Source: Devosia sp. Root436
GTDB taxonomy: Bacteria > Pseudomonadota > Alphaproteobacteria > Rhizobiales > Devosiaceae
Assembly: GCF_001426345.1 (NCBI RefSeq)
Contig: NZ_LMEM01000013.1
Span: 186,001 to 250,000 of the forward strand
DNA length: 64,000 nt
Direction of reading: 5' to 3'
Of this stretch, positions 18,044-25,831 are shown piece by piece. The notes under the pieces were generated by a model. That model did not search any database. It saw nothing but the letters and a program-made list of their open reading frames with translations, and was not told where the DNA came from. The position numbers and the translations under genes are program-made. Each line of letters opens with the position of its first letter. Position 1 is the first letter of the stretch.

Positions 18044-19363
18044 GTGAAGAGTTTTTCGTCTTCGAGTTTTGCTGGTCAACACGCCGAAGTGCTCGACCTG
18101 GCGCAGGCGGCGGTCAGCCGCAATCCGCAGGCCTTGTTTACCGATTTCCAGTGGTTTCTCTACCAGGGCCAGGACACGGTTTTCTTTACCGCGTTTTCCA
18201 CCACCAGCTTCGATTCCGATGGCCTGGGCAACCTGGTCGCCGAGATGGTGGCGCTGGCCCCGCAACTGACGCATGGCTTTGTCGGCGCCCGCCCGGGCCA
18301 CCCGTTCCCCAAGCATATGCTCGACGCGATTACTTCGGTTGAATTGGTGGATGAGCTGGACGGCTATCCCGATAAGTGGATCGGCAAGTCGACCGATATT
18401 TTCGAGGCGCCCGACCTGCCGCTGTTCCGGGTCATGGCGGCAGTGCGCCGGGGTGGCCCCGATGCGCAAGGCCGCGCCTCGGTCATCCAGGTGCGCTCCA
18501 GCCATGCGCTGTTGGAGGGCTCCGATTCGGCGCTGCTGACCCGGTCGCAATCGGCCAGCCACGGCACCATGTCCAATCATGCCAACAAGGTCGGTTGGCG
18601 CTCGCGCTTCAATGGCGTGCTGCGCGGTGGCTTTACGGCCATGCTCTATATCGCCATCGCCAATATCATGGCGCCGGCCGAAAAGCCGTGGGGCTTCAAG
18701 ACGCTGGCGCTCAAGCGCCACCGCCTGCGCCAGCTTGCCAACAAGCTCGGCGTGCGCCAGCGCTCGCTGCTCTTCGCGCTCGTCACCCACGCCCTCAATG
18801 GCGAGGGCGAGGAAAAGGCGATGAGCAAGAAGGTGATCGGCGCGGCCTATACGATGCTCGACACCAAGCGGAACGACGCCGATGACGACTTCTTCCGCGT
18901 GCGGGCACTGGAAGCCAAGTTCGCCGTGATCGAGGATTTCGTCGACTATGTGCGTGCCGTGGACGACACGGTGGCGGCCATCGAGCAGAAGGACATCACC
19001 AAGTTCCAGGTGATGATGAACGCCATGTTCAAGGCCCTGCGCGGCATCAACCGCGTGCTGCCCTTCCTGCCCGGCAAGCGCTTCTGGCGCTTCAATGGCG
19101 GCATCCACGTGGTGCTGACCCTGGTGCCGCCCCACCGCACCTATGGCCCCATGACCCATGGCATGGTGGAGCCGATCTATTGCGGCGCCTGGCACCCGGC
19201 CACCAATATCGTCACCTTCTGCCCGGGCCGCGAATACGTGACGCTGAATTTCTCGATGGAGACGCGGCACCTGGCCAATGTGGAGAAGGTTGAGGCGCTG
19301 CTGCAGCAGATGGAGCGGCGGGACGTGAGCCCGCGCGGGGTGGGGGTACCCCTCTCCCCCTGA
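18044..19363 (+). CDS. Probable divergent WS/DGAT-like acyltransferase-fold protein
   Basis: The protein is 439 aa from a GTG at 18044 with a GGGGGG ribosome site; a GTG at 18035 is an alternative. I do not recognise a named family with certainty. The layout resembles wax ester synthase/diacylglycerol acyltransferases: an N-terminal TDFQWFLYQG segment, a central SSHALLEG at the place of the HHxxxDG catalytic motif (residues 152-159), then a LRQLANKLGVRQRSLLFALVTHAL helix pair and a C-terminal VTLNFSMETRHLANVEKVEALL. The first His and the Asp of the motif are replaced by Ser and Glu, so activity is uncertain. The last ten or so residues and the stop are supplied by a repeat element. Confidence 0.5.
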   Translation: MKSFSSSSFAGQHAEVLDLAQAAVSRNPQALFTDFQWFLYQGQDTVFFTAFSTTSFDSDGLGNLVAEMVALAPQLTHGFVGARPGHPFPKHMLDAITSVELVDELDGYPDKWIGKSTDIFEAPDLPLFRVMAAVRRGGPDAQGRASVIQVRSSHALLEGSDSALLTRSQSASHGTMSNHANKVGWRSRFNGVLRGGFTAMLYIAIANIMAPAEKPWGFKTLALKRHRLRQLANKLGVRQRSLLFALVTHALNGEGEEKAMSKKVIGAAYTMLDTKRNDADDDFFRVRALEAKFAVIEDFVDYVRAVDDTVAAIEQKDITKFQVMMNAMFKALRGINRVLPFLPGKRFWRFNGGIHVVLTLVPPHRTYGPMTHGMVEPIYCGAWHPATNIVTFCPGREYVTLNFSMETRHLANVEKVEALLQQMERRDVSPRGVGVPLSP

Positions 19364-19496
19364 GGGAGAGGGTGGAAATCCGCGTTCAGCGGATTTTCCG
19401 GGTGAGGGTCTGCGCTCACCCATGCTTCTGAATGTGGGGGAGTTCAATACCCCTCATCCGCCCTTCGGGCACCTTCTCCCTCAAGGGGAGAAGGGA
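19349..19496. repeat. Composite palindromic repeat, copy B
   Basis: This repeats the order of parts of the element at 4119-4270: CCTCTCCCCCTGAGGGAGAG hairpin, TCCGCGTTCAGCGGA stem, GGGTGAGGG, spacer, then the shared CCTCATCCGCCCTTCGGGCA and CTTCTCCC/GGGGAGAAG hairpin. Its left end lies inside the coding frame of the upstream gene, whose TGA stop is the TGA of the CTGAGGG loop. Confidence 0.75.
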
Positions 19497-19520
19497 CAGC
19501 GCACCGACATCGAGTGTCAA

Positions 19521-19540
19521 TTTGAGGTACGTACCTCAAA
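19521..19540. promoter_or_regulatory. Perfect 20-bp palindrome upstream of the SDR gene
   Basis: TTTGAGGTACGTACCTCAAA is a perfect dyad 68 bp upstream of the SDR start, downstream of repeat copy B. Its size and symmetry fit an operator for a dimeric repressor such as a GntR-family protein; no regulator gene is adjacent. Confidence 0.55.
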
Positions 19541-19608
19541 TCTACTTGCGCGATGGCAAGCAGGACGGTATCTCAGATGGAGCAGATCGTGAGCTTCCGG
19601 ATTTCACC

Positions 19609-20379
19609 ATGAGCACCTTCGCCACCTATCCCAGCCTTGCCGGTGTGCCGGTGATCATTTCCGGGGGCGCCTCGGGCATCGGGGAAAGCCTGGTGCGCAA
19701 CTTCGCGGGGCAGGGGGCCAGGGTTGGATTTGTCGATATTGCGGTGGAGGCCGGCGAAAAGCTCGCGCATGAGCTGACGCAGGCCGGGCAGGCGGTGCGG
19801 TTCGCGAGTTGCGACATCACCAATATCGACGCCTATCGCGCCGCCATATCAGGCTTTGCCGCCGCCCAGGGCGATGCGCTGGTGCTGGTCAACAATGCGG
19901 CGCATGATCAGCGGCACGATTGGCGCGAGGTGACCCCCGCCTATTGGGACGACCGCATGGCGGTCAATCTCCGGCACGCCTTCTTTGCCATGCAGGCTGT
20001 GGCGCCGGGCATGATCGCGGTGGGGCGCGGCTCGATCATCAATTTGGGCTCGATCAGCTGGATGATCATGACGCCGCAAATCCCGCTCTACGAAACCGCC
20101 AAGGCGGCGATGCACGGCCTGACGCGCTCCATGGCGCGCGAATTGGGCAAGTCGGGCATCCGCGTCAATTCGCTGGTGCCCGGCGCCACCATCACCCAGC
20201 GCCAGCTCGATCTCTGGATCGATGACGCCGCGCTCAGGGGGATCGAGGCCGAACAGGCGCTGGCGGGACTGGTCTATCCCGATGACGTTGCGCGCATGGC
20301 GCTCTTCCTCGCGGCCGAGGACAGCGCCATGATTTCGGCACAGCAATTCCTCGTCGATGGCGGCTGGGCCAGCGGCTGA
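19609..20379 (+). CDS. SDR family oxidoreductase
   Basis: The protein is 256 aa from the ATG at 19609. It is a classical short-chain dehydrogenase: cofactor motif SGGASGIGE near residue 14, VNNAA (NNAG-type) motif, catalytic Ser in NLGSISW, and YETAK with the Tyr and Lys of the active site. The C-terminus PDDVARMALFLAAEDSAMIS is typical. The acidic residue after the second strand (FVDIAVE) favours NAD over NADP. Many relatives oxidise aldoses or sugar acids, but the substrate is unknown. A perfect 20-bp palindrome upstream suggests local repression. Confidence 0.9.
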   Translation: MSTFATYPSLAGVPVIISGGASGIGESLVRNFAGQGARVGFVDIAVEAGEKLAHELTQAGQAVRFASCDITNIDAYRAAISGFAAAQGDALVLVNNAAHDQRHDWREVTPAYWDDRMAVNLRHAFFAMQAVAPGMIAVGRGSIINLGSISWMIMTPQIPLYETAKAAMHGLTRSMARELGKSGIRVNSLVPGATITQRQLDLWIDDAALRGIEAEQALAGLVYPDDVARMALFLAAEDSAMISAQQFLVDGGWASG

Positions 20380-20488
20380 CCGGTCCTGCACCGTTCATTC
20401 CCCGTTCAGGCTCTTTCCCTCACCACCATCCTGCCGTATTCAGTGGTCACCAACAGGCCACTGTCATGATCCTTCAGGGGGATAATTA

Positions 20489-21154
20489 ATGAAGTCGAAG
20501 ATTCTGGTCGCGATTGCCGCGACCCTGGCGCTCACCGCCTGCACCACCACCAATCCCTATACGGGCCAGTCCCAGATTTCCAACACCGCCGGCGGCGCGC
20601 TGATCGGTACGGGCGGTGGCGCCGTTGCCGGCGCCCTGGTGGGTGCTGCCGTGGGCGGAGATCCGCGTGTGGGTGCGCTGATCGGCGCCGGTGTCGGCGG
20701 CCTGACCGGCGCGGCCATCGGCAATTACATGGACCAGCAGGAAGCCGAACTGCGCGCCCAGCTGCAGGGCACCGGCGTTTCGGTGACCCGTGTCGGCCAG
20801 AACATCATCCTCAACATGCCGTCCAACATCACCTTCGCTACCGACCAGTCGACGGTGAACCCGGGCTTCAATTCGACGCTGGTTTCGGTCGCGCTCGTGC
20901 TCAAGAAGTTCGACAAGTCGATCGTGGACGTCTACGGCCACACCGACAGCCAGGGCGACGACGCCTACAACCTCAGCCTCAGCCAGCGCCGCGCCGTTTC
21001 GGTCGCCACGATCCTGGCCAATCAGGGCATCGACCAGCGCCGCTTCTATATCGAAGGCAAGGGCGAAACCTCCCCGATCGCGTCCAACGCCACCGAAGCC
21101 GGCCGCGCCCAGAACCGCCGCGTGGAAATCCAGATCGCGCCGATCAACGGCTGA
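20489..21154 (+). CDS. OmpA family lipoprotein with glycine-zipper domain (YiaD-like)
   Basis: The protein is 221 aa. A lipoprotein signal peptide ends at the lipobox LTAC (Cys about residue 18). A Gly/Ala-rich glycine-zipper segment follows (residues ~40-80, ALIGTGGGAVAGALVGAAVG), then a C-terminal OmpA-like peptidoglycan-binding domain with DVYGHTDSQGDD, LSQRRAVSVA and AQNRRVEI. It should sit in the outer membrane and bind peptidoglycan. It is monocistronic and followed by a clear terminator. Confidence 0.92.
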   Translation: MKSKILVAIAATLALTACTTTNPYTGQSQISNTAGGALIGTGGGAVAGALVGAAVGGDPRVGALIGAGVGGLTGAAIGNYMDQQEAELRAQLQGTGVSVTRVGQNIILNMPSNITFATDQSTVNPGFNSTLVSVALVLKKFDKSIVDVYGHTDSQGDDAYNLSLSQRRAVSVATILANQGIDQRRFYIEGKGETSPIASNATEAGRAQNRRVEIQIAPING

Positions 21155-21175
21155 TGGGTTGACCAGCACTATTGA

Positions 21176-21204
21176 AGGCGCGGTCCCTGGGCCGCGCCTT
21201 TTTT
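21176..21204 (+). terminator. Rho-independent terminator after the OmpA-like gene
   Basis: An 8-bp GC-rich stem (AGGCGCGG and CCGCGCCT) is followed by a T run. It ends seven bases before the convergent gene at 21211. Confidence 0.88.
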
Positions 21205-21210
21205 ATGTCC

Positions 21211-21540
21211 TTAGTTGGCCGGCACCACCGGCTCCTGCACCGGCACGTCGTCGGCCGCCGGGGCAACCACGCTTTCCGATGTCGGCGTGCCCGGCTGCAC
21301 ATCGGTCGATGGTGCGCCCTGGAACATCTGCATCAGGAACAGCACGGCAATGACGATGGCCAGGCCGATAACGCCATAGAACCACCAGTTGGTGGGGCCG
21401 GTCGCGCCAACCGTGGCCTCGTGCTCGCCGGCGACCTTGATGGGCGAACCATCGGGCACGTCGATGCGCGAGCCATTCTCGTCGATCAGCACATCCACTT
21501 CCGCCACGGTGGGCGTCGGTTGCTTTGGGGCGGTAGCCAT
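21211..21540 (-). CDS. Unknown small single-pass membrane protein
   Basis: The protein is 109 aa. A hydrophilic N-terminal half (PTVAEVDVLIDENGSRIDV) leads to one transmembrane helix (about residues 52-71, WFYGVIGLAIVIAVLFLM) and a Pro/Val/Asp-rich C-terminal tail. I do not recognise a family. Its ATG overlaps the stop of the upstream gene by one base, so the two form a translationally coupled pair. Confidence 0.65.
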   Translation of the reverse strand: MATAPKQPTPTVAEVDVLIDENGSRIDVPDGSPIKVAGEHEATVGATGPTNWWFYGVIGLAIVIAVLFLMQMFQGAPSTDVQPGTPTSESVVAPAADDVPVQEPVVPAN

Positions 21541-21797
21541 CAGAAATCTCCCTTGATCACGGTTTCACTCCCCATGCCGGCCTGCACGCCCGCGCGCACC
21601 TCGGCTATGGCCTGGTCGATCTCATCGGCGTCAAAGCCCAACTCGGTGCCCTCCTGCGTGGCGCCGGTCACATCGGCCTTGAGCTGGCTGAGCAGCGCGA
21701 TCTTTTCCTTGGCGGTAAAGAGCGTGTTATGGGCGATCCGCATCGGGGTGAGATTGTCGTCTCCCCCCATGCGCTCGCGGAGGCTGTCAAAAACCAT
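21540..21797 (-). CDS. Unknown small acidic protein
   Basis: The protein is 85 aa from the ATG at 21797, which has a strong AAAGGAG ribosome site; codons further upstream are not supported. It is helical and acidic (LTAKEKIALLSQLKADVTGATQ, FDADEIDQAIAEVRAGV), with no signal peptide or membrane segment. Its stop touches the ATG of the single-pass membrane protein, suggesting that the two proteins work together. No function can be assigned. Confidence 0.6.
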   Translation of the reverse strand: MVFDSLRERMGGDDNLTPMRIAHNTLFTAKEKIALLSQLKADVTGATQEGTELGFDADEIDQAIAEVRAGVQAGMGSETVIKGDF

Positions 21798-21909
21798 GGC
21801 GCGTCTCCTTTGGCAGCGGAACATCCGTCTTTGCCGAGTCAATGCGCGCCGCTCGCCGCGGTTCCGTTTCCTGCGCCAGGGGCGGGTGGCTTAACTTCAA
21901 TTTGATGAA

Positions 21910-23562
21910 TTGTTGGCCAGATGGACGGGCTGGCGGGGGCCGTCCATGGGCAGGTTTGCGGGTTTACTGATAGCCGACACGCATCGGCGACTGGTGTTTT
22001 TTGTTCTCTGGGCCGTGCTGTTCACGGCATTGCTGGCCGGATCGGGCTGGTTCCTGTCCGATCAGGTGCATGCCAACCTGCGCGCCGAGGTCGACCGCGC
22101 CATGGTGAGCTACACCCGCGTCCGGACGGCGGTGCTCAACACTTTCGACGCCATGGACGAACAGTTGACGGCCGTGCCCTGCTCGCGGGAATACACGATG
22201 CAGCAGCGCCGCATCGCCTTTCTTCCCGATGGCATCAACGAGCTGTTCTACGCGCGGAACGGCGCCATCGTCTGCAGCGGCAATGGCGGCATGCTGCCGG
22301 TGCCGGTGGCGCTTGGCGAGCCGGACCTGGCCTCTAACGACCGTTTCGGCATCTCCTTCTGGTTCAACAAGGACCTCGATTTCATGGGCCTGGACAACGC
22401 CCAGGGAACCATCGCGCTGCGCGGGGAGCATGGCATGGTTGTGCCCCGTACCCCGCTTCCCGATACGATCCCCCGCTGGCTCAGCGTCGAGGTCGTGCTG
22501 CGTGCGCCCGGTGGCAAATGGTGGCACATATCGGGCGAGCCGGGTCTCTATGCCGCTTCGCTTGTCGCGCCGCCGGCCGGTCCCTTCGGCCTGCGGGGCG
22601 GCGCGTTCCTGCAGACCGCCTGCGACGAAATCGGCCTGCACTGCCTGTCGGCGCGGGCCACCCTGGCCAACCTCTTCGCCCTGGGCGGCATGATCCTCGG
22701 CCTGACGCTGCTGGTCTGCGTCGTCCTGTCGGCCTGGCTGGCGCGATATCTGCGGGCCATGCTGGCGCGCTACTGGTCGTTCGAAGCGCGCTTCCTGCGC
22801 AATTTCCGGGCCGAGCGCGTGGTCTGTGCCTACCAGCCGCTGCTGGACCTGCGCCGCGACCGCATTGCCGGCTGCGAAGTGCTGGCCCGCTGGCGGGATG
22901 TCGACGGGACCATGGTGTTTCCGGACCAGTTCCTGACCATCGTCGAAAAGAACGGCCTGACCGCCGCCTTTACCCGCATGGTCATCAACCGGGCGCTGGC
23001 CGAGCTATCGAGCCTTCCGCCATCGAGCCGGGCGCTGCAGGTCAATCTCAACATCTTCCCGCGCGACCTCGACGGGGCGCTGCTGGTGGAGATGCTGGGC
23101 GGCTTCCTGGCGCTGGCCGATCGCTTCGCCGTGGTGATCGAACTGGTGGAGACCAGCGAGGTCGAGCGCGGCAGCGCCCTCGCCGCCATCGAGGCGCTGT
23201 GGCAAGCCGGCATAGCCACTTATATCGACGATTTCGGCTCCGGCTATTCGTCCATCCACACGCTGGCCGAATTGCCCGTTGCCGGAGTGAAGCTCGACCG
23301 CTCCTTTGCCATGGCCCCCGATGGCTCGGTGATGGGGCAGATGCTGGGTCACGCCATCGACATGGCGCATGCTGCCGGGCGGACGCTGGTCGTGGAAGGC
23401 GTCGAGACCGCGGCGCGGCTCGATATGCTGCGCCAGGGCGGCCGGGTCGATCTCGCCCAGGGCTATCATATTGCCCGGCCATTGGATTTCGACCATTTCG
23501 CGCGCTTCATCGCCGAACGCGGGCCGACCCCACAGCGCAGCCGCCCGACCCTGGTCGCCTGA
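21910..23562 (+). CDS. CSS-motif cyclic-di-GMP phosphodiesterase (EAL domain)
   Basis: The protein is 550 aa. TM1 (about residues 28-50) and TM2 (about 256-280) flank a periplasmic domain with two conserved Cys sites (AVPCSREYT and AIVCSGNGG), the CSS sensor known to respond to periplasmic redox state. The cytoplasmic EAL domain has EVLARW for the EAL motif, VNLNIFP, VIELVETSE, YIDDFGSGYSS, VKLDRSF and VVEGVET, so the catalytic residues are present and it should degrade c-di-GMP. An ATG at 21946 is an alternative start. It is monocistronic. Confidence 0.9.
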   Translation: MLARWTGWRGPSMGRFAGLLIADTHRRLVFFVLWAVLFTALLAGSGWFLSDQVHANLRAEVDRAMVSYTRVRTAVLNTFDAMDEQLTAVPCSREYTMQQRRIAFLPDGINELFYARNGAIVCSGNGGMLPVPVALGEPDLASNDRFGISFWFNKDLDFMGLDNAQGTIALRGEHGMVVPRTPLPDTIPRWLSVEVVLRAPGGKWWHISGEPGLYAASLVAPPAGPFGLRGGAFLQTACDEIGLHCLSARATLANLFALGGMILGLTLLVCVVLSAWLARYLRAMLARYWSFEARFLRNFRAERVVCAYQPLLDLRRDRIAGCEVLARWRDVDGTMVFPDQFLTIVEKNGLTAAFTRMVINRALAELSSLPPSSRALQVNLNIFPRDLDGALLVEMLGGFLALADRFAVVIELVETSEVERGSALAAIEALWQAGIATYIDDFGSGYSSIHTLAELPVAGVKLDRSFAMAPDGSVMGQMLGHAIDMAHAAGRTLVVEGVETAARLDMLRQGGRVDLAQGYHIARPLDFDHFARFIAERGPTPQRSRPTLVA

Positions 23563-23666
23563 TCGTCCTCTTGCCGCTGCCGGCTCCGATCACTTTTCAG
23601 GATCGGGGAACCGGTCGGTTTGCGTGGCGTTTCCCAAACACACGCAACGCAAAGAGGAGTTTGAAA

Positions 23667-24053
23667 ATGGCTTACGAAGACATTCGCAACCGCGATGCCA
23701 ACGTCAAGGAAACGCATGACCTCATTGCTTCCGACAAGGTCGAAGGCACCAAGGTCTACGACCCGCGCGGCGAGCATATCGGCTCGATCGAACGCATTCT
23801 GGTCGAAAAGCGCAGTGGCAAGGTCTCCTATGCCGTACTGAGCTTCGGCGGCTTCCTTGGCATGGGGCACGACCACTATCCGCTGCCCTGGTCCAAGCTC
23901 AACTATGACGAAAGCCTGGGCGGCTATCGCGTCGACGTGACCAAGGATCAGCTCGAGGGCGCGCCGAAATACGACAACGACGACGACTTCTGGACCGCCG
24001 AGAATGGCCGTCGCGTCTATGACTACTACGGTGTGGCGCCTTACTGGATCTAG
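23667..24053 (+). CDS. PRC-barrel domain protein
   Basis: The protein is 128 aa from the ATG at 23667, with an AGAGGAGT ribosome site. It contains one PRC-barrel: KVEGTKVYDPRGEHIGSIER and VSYAVLSFGGFLGMGHDHYP, then PLPWSKLNYD. An Asp/Tyr-rich tail (DNDDDFWTAENGRRVYDYYG) follows. Such small cytoplasmic proteins are common in Rhizobiales and often stress-linked; the role is unknown. Spacing of 104 bp and its own terminator suggest its own promoter. Confidence 0.85.
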   Translation: MAYEDIRNRDANVKETHDLIASDKVEGTKVYDPRGEHIGSIERILVEKRSGKVSYAVLSFGGFLGMGHDHYPLPWSKLNYDESLGGYRVDVTKDQLEGAPKYDNDDDFWTAENGRRVYDYYGVAPYWI

Positions 24054-24090
24054 TCACGCCAGGCATTTCAGCACCAGATGATACTTGTCG

Positions 24091-24120
24091 CCGGCGTCCC
24101 TCGAAGGGGCGCCGGTTTTT
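24091..24120 (+). terminator. Rho-independent terminator after the PRC-barrel gene
   Basis: The stem is CCGGCGTCCCT with AGGGGCGCCGG (one G-T pair), a short loop and five T residues. It also separates this unit from the convergent catabolic operon. Confidence 0.85.
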
Positions 24121-24135
24121 CATTGCGGCCCGCTG

Positions 24136-24444
24136 CTAAGCCTCCTTGGACCAGCCGACAACCTCGAGGCTATGTTCGACATAGGGCAGATCCTGGAAGC
24201 AGTGGCCGACGAGCTGGCGCCAGGCCAGAAAGTCCTTTGAGCCGCCAAAGCCAACGACGTGGTCCTCGACGCTGCCCCAGCGCACGACCAGTTGGTAGCG
24301 CTGGGGGCGCTCTACCACCTTGCGCAACTGGAACGACTGGAAGCCCGTGGCCCGCATGAACAGCGGCGTGGCGCGGCGAACACCGTCCTCGAATTCCGCC
24401 TCGAAGCCTGGCTTGATGTCGATCTGGGCGATCTCGAGTATCAT
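24136..24444 (-). CDS. Antibiotic biosynthesis monooxygenase (ABM) domain protein
   Basis: The protein is 102 aa with the ABM dimeric ferredoxin-like fold: IAQIDIKPGFEAEFEDGV, GFQSFQLRKVVERPQRYQLV and EHSLEVV. It is the last gene of a leftward operon, 18 bp after the FAH gene. ABM proteins include small cofactor-free oxygenases and heme-degrading enzymes; in a catabolic operon an accessory oxygenase or hydroxylase role is plausible. The substrate is unknown. Confidence 0.8.
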   Translation of the reverse strand: MILEIAQIDIKPGFEAEFEDGVRRATPLFMRATGFQSFQLRKVVERPQRYQLVVRWGSVEDHVVGFGGSKDFLAWRQLVGHCFQDLPYVEHSLEVVGWSKEA

Positions 24445-24462
24445 TGCAGGTTTCGTCCTCGT

Positions 24463-25287
24463 TCACGCCTTGCGGAAATCGCTGCCAAGCGCGATCGACT
24501 GCACGCCGTCCGAGGTGGATGGCTGCGCGCCGAAGCCGGATGGAACGGCGATCTCGGCCGAGGCGATGCGGTTCTCCAGTGTGCCGAGGCCCTCGACTTC
24601 CACCACGATGGTCGAGCCGGGCTCGATCGGGCGCGAATTGGCCGGCGTGCCGGTCAGGATCATGTCGCCGGGCTCGAAGGTGATGGTGCGCGCCAGGTCG
24701 GCCAGCAGGTAGTGCGGATCCCAGAGCAGGTCATTGGTATTGGCGTCCTGCACCACGCGACCGTCGATGAGGGTGCGCAGGCGCTTGTTGCGGAAATCCC
24801 AATCGGTGACGAGGGCGGGGCCGACCGGCCCCAGCGTGTCGCTGCCCTTGACCCGCACCATGCTGTTCTCGTCGGTGTCACGGAAATCGTGCAGGCCGAA
24901 ATCGTTGGCGATGGTGTAGCCGGCAATATAGTCGGGCGCCTGCTCGGGCGTGATGTTGCGGGTGGTGCGGCCGACGACCAGCACGAACTCGCCCTCGTAA
25001 TTGAGGAAGCGGCAGTTGGCCGGCCGGACGACCGTGCCGCGATGGCCGTTGAGGCAGGAGACGGACTTCCAGAAATAGGTCGGCGCCGGAGGCTGCTGCC
25101 GCTTCAGCTCGTCGAGGCGGCTGCGGTAGTTCAGATGCACGCAGATCACCTTGGTCGGCACGGCCGGCGGCAGGTGTACGACATTGTCGACCACATGCCG
25201 GCTGCCGTCGATCCAGGTGAAGGCGCCATTTTCGACGGTGACGGTCCGCGCCACCCCATCGATCTGCACGCGTCGGAATTCAGTCAT
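24463..25287 (-). CDS. Fumarylacetoacetate hydrolase (FAH) family protein
   Basis: The protein is 274 aa. The C-terminal FAH domain is clear: the metal-binding EGEF (NYEGEFVLVVGR), NDFGLHDFR, then GDMILTGTPANS and PGSTIVVEVEGLG. Family members cleave or isomerise C-C bonds in beta-diketo or oxo-dienoate acids, as in catechol and homoprotocatechuate breakdown. In this operon it probably acts on a ring-cleavage-like or oxo-acid intermediate. The gene is between the NTF2-like and ABM genes with short gaps. Confidence 0.9.
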   Translation of the reverse strand: MTEFRRVQIDGVARTVTVENGAFTWIDGSRHVVDNVVHLPPAVPTKVICVHLNYRSRLDELKRQQPPAPTYFWKSVSCLNGHRGTVVRPANCRFLNYEGEFVLVVGRTTRNITPEQAPDYIAGYTIANDFGLHDFRDTDENSMVRVKGSDTLGPVGPALVTDWDFRNKRLRTLIDGRVVQDANTNDLLWDPHYLLADLARTITFEPGDMILTGTPANSRPIEPGSTIVVEVEGLGTLENRIASAEIAVPSGFGAQPSTSDGVQSIALGSDFRKA

Positions 25288-25312
25288 TTTTCAGTTGCTC
25301 CAGATGGATTGG

Positions 25313-25795
25313 TCAGCGCGTGCCGGGCGGAGGCGCCGCCGGGTAGCCACGGCCGGCATAGTCGAAGCCGCCCAGTTCCAGGTCGGTGAGGTCGGCGGCC
25401 TGCGGCGAGGCGTAATAGGCGCGGATTTCCTTGATCCGGCCGCTGGCCGCATCGAACCCGTACCACTCGTCGCCGCGCAGCTTCTTGCCCTGCCTGGTCT
25501 TGAAGTGGGTCCACTCCATCACCGCGCGATAGCTGACCGGCTCGATAAGCAGCGTATCGACACTCCAATAGGAGCCGAGATCCTGCACCGCGCCAAGCCA
25601 GCGATCGGCGATGGTGCGGGCGCCGCGAAACGGGCCCTGATACATGCCGGGGGGGAAATAGTGCACGGCATCCTCGGTGAGGCACGACATGATCTTTTCC
25701 GCATCGGCCTCGTTGCAGCCGTCGAAATAGGTGCGGATGGTCCGCTCCATTGCTTCGGCGCGCTGGCCGATCCGGGGGTCGGAATAGGGGGTCAT
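25313..25795 (-). CDS. NTF2-like (SnoaL-type) protein
   Basis: The protein is 160 aa with the cone-shaped NTF2/SnoaL fold: TYFDGCNEADAEKI in the N-terminal helix-turn region, FPPGMYQGPFRGARTI and a C-terminal sheet with WYGFDAASGRIKEIRAYY. Members act as small dehydratases, isomerases or ligand-binding proteins. It lies between tctA and the FAH gene in one operon, so a role in converting the imported acid is likely. Its substrate is unknown. Confidence 0.82.
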   Translation of the reverse strand: MTPYSDPRIGQRAEAMERTIRTYFDGCNEADAEKIMSCLTEDAVHYFPPGMYQGPFRGARTIADRWLGAVQDLGSYWSVDTLLIEPVSYRAVMEWTHFKTRQGKKLRGDEWYGFDAASGRIKEIRAYYASPQAADLTDLELGGFDYAGRGYPAAPPPGTR

Positions 25796-25831
25796 TGGTC
25801 GTCTCCGCCTGAATGGGGAATGGAAAGGGGA

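Noticed and set aside
18041-19447. A 468-aa minus-strand frame opposite the acyltransferase-like gene
   Set aside because: It has low-complexity His/Gln/Arg composition and runs through the palindromic repeat. The plus-strand frame has normal protein composition and a ribosome site.
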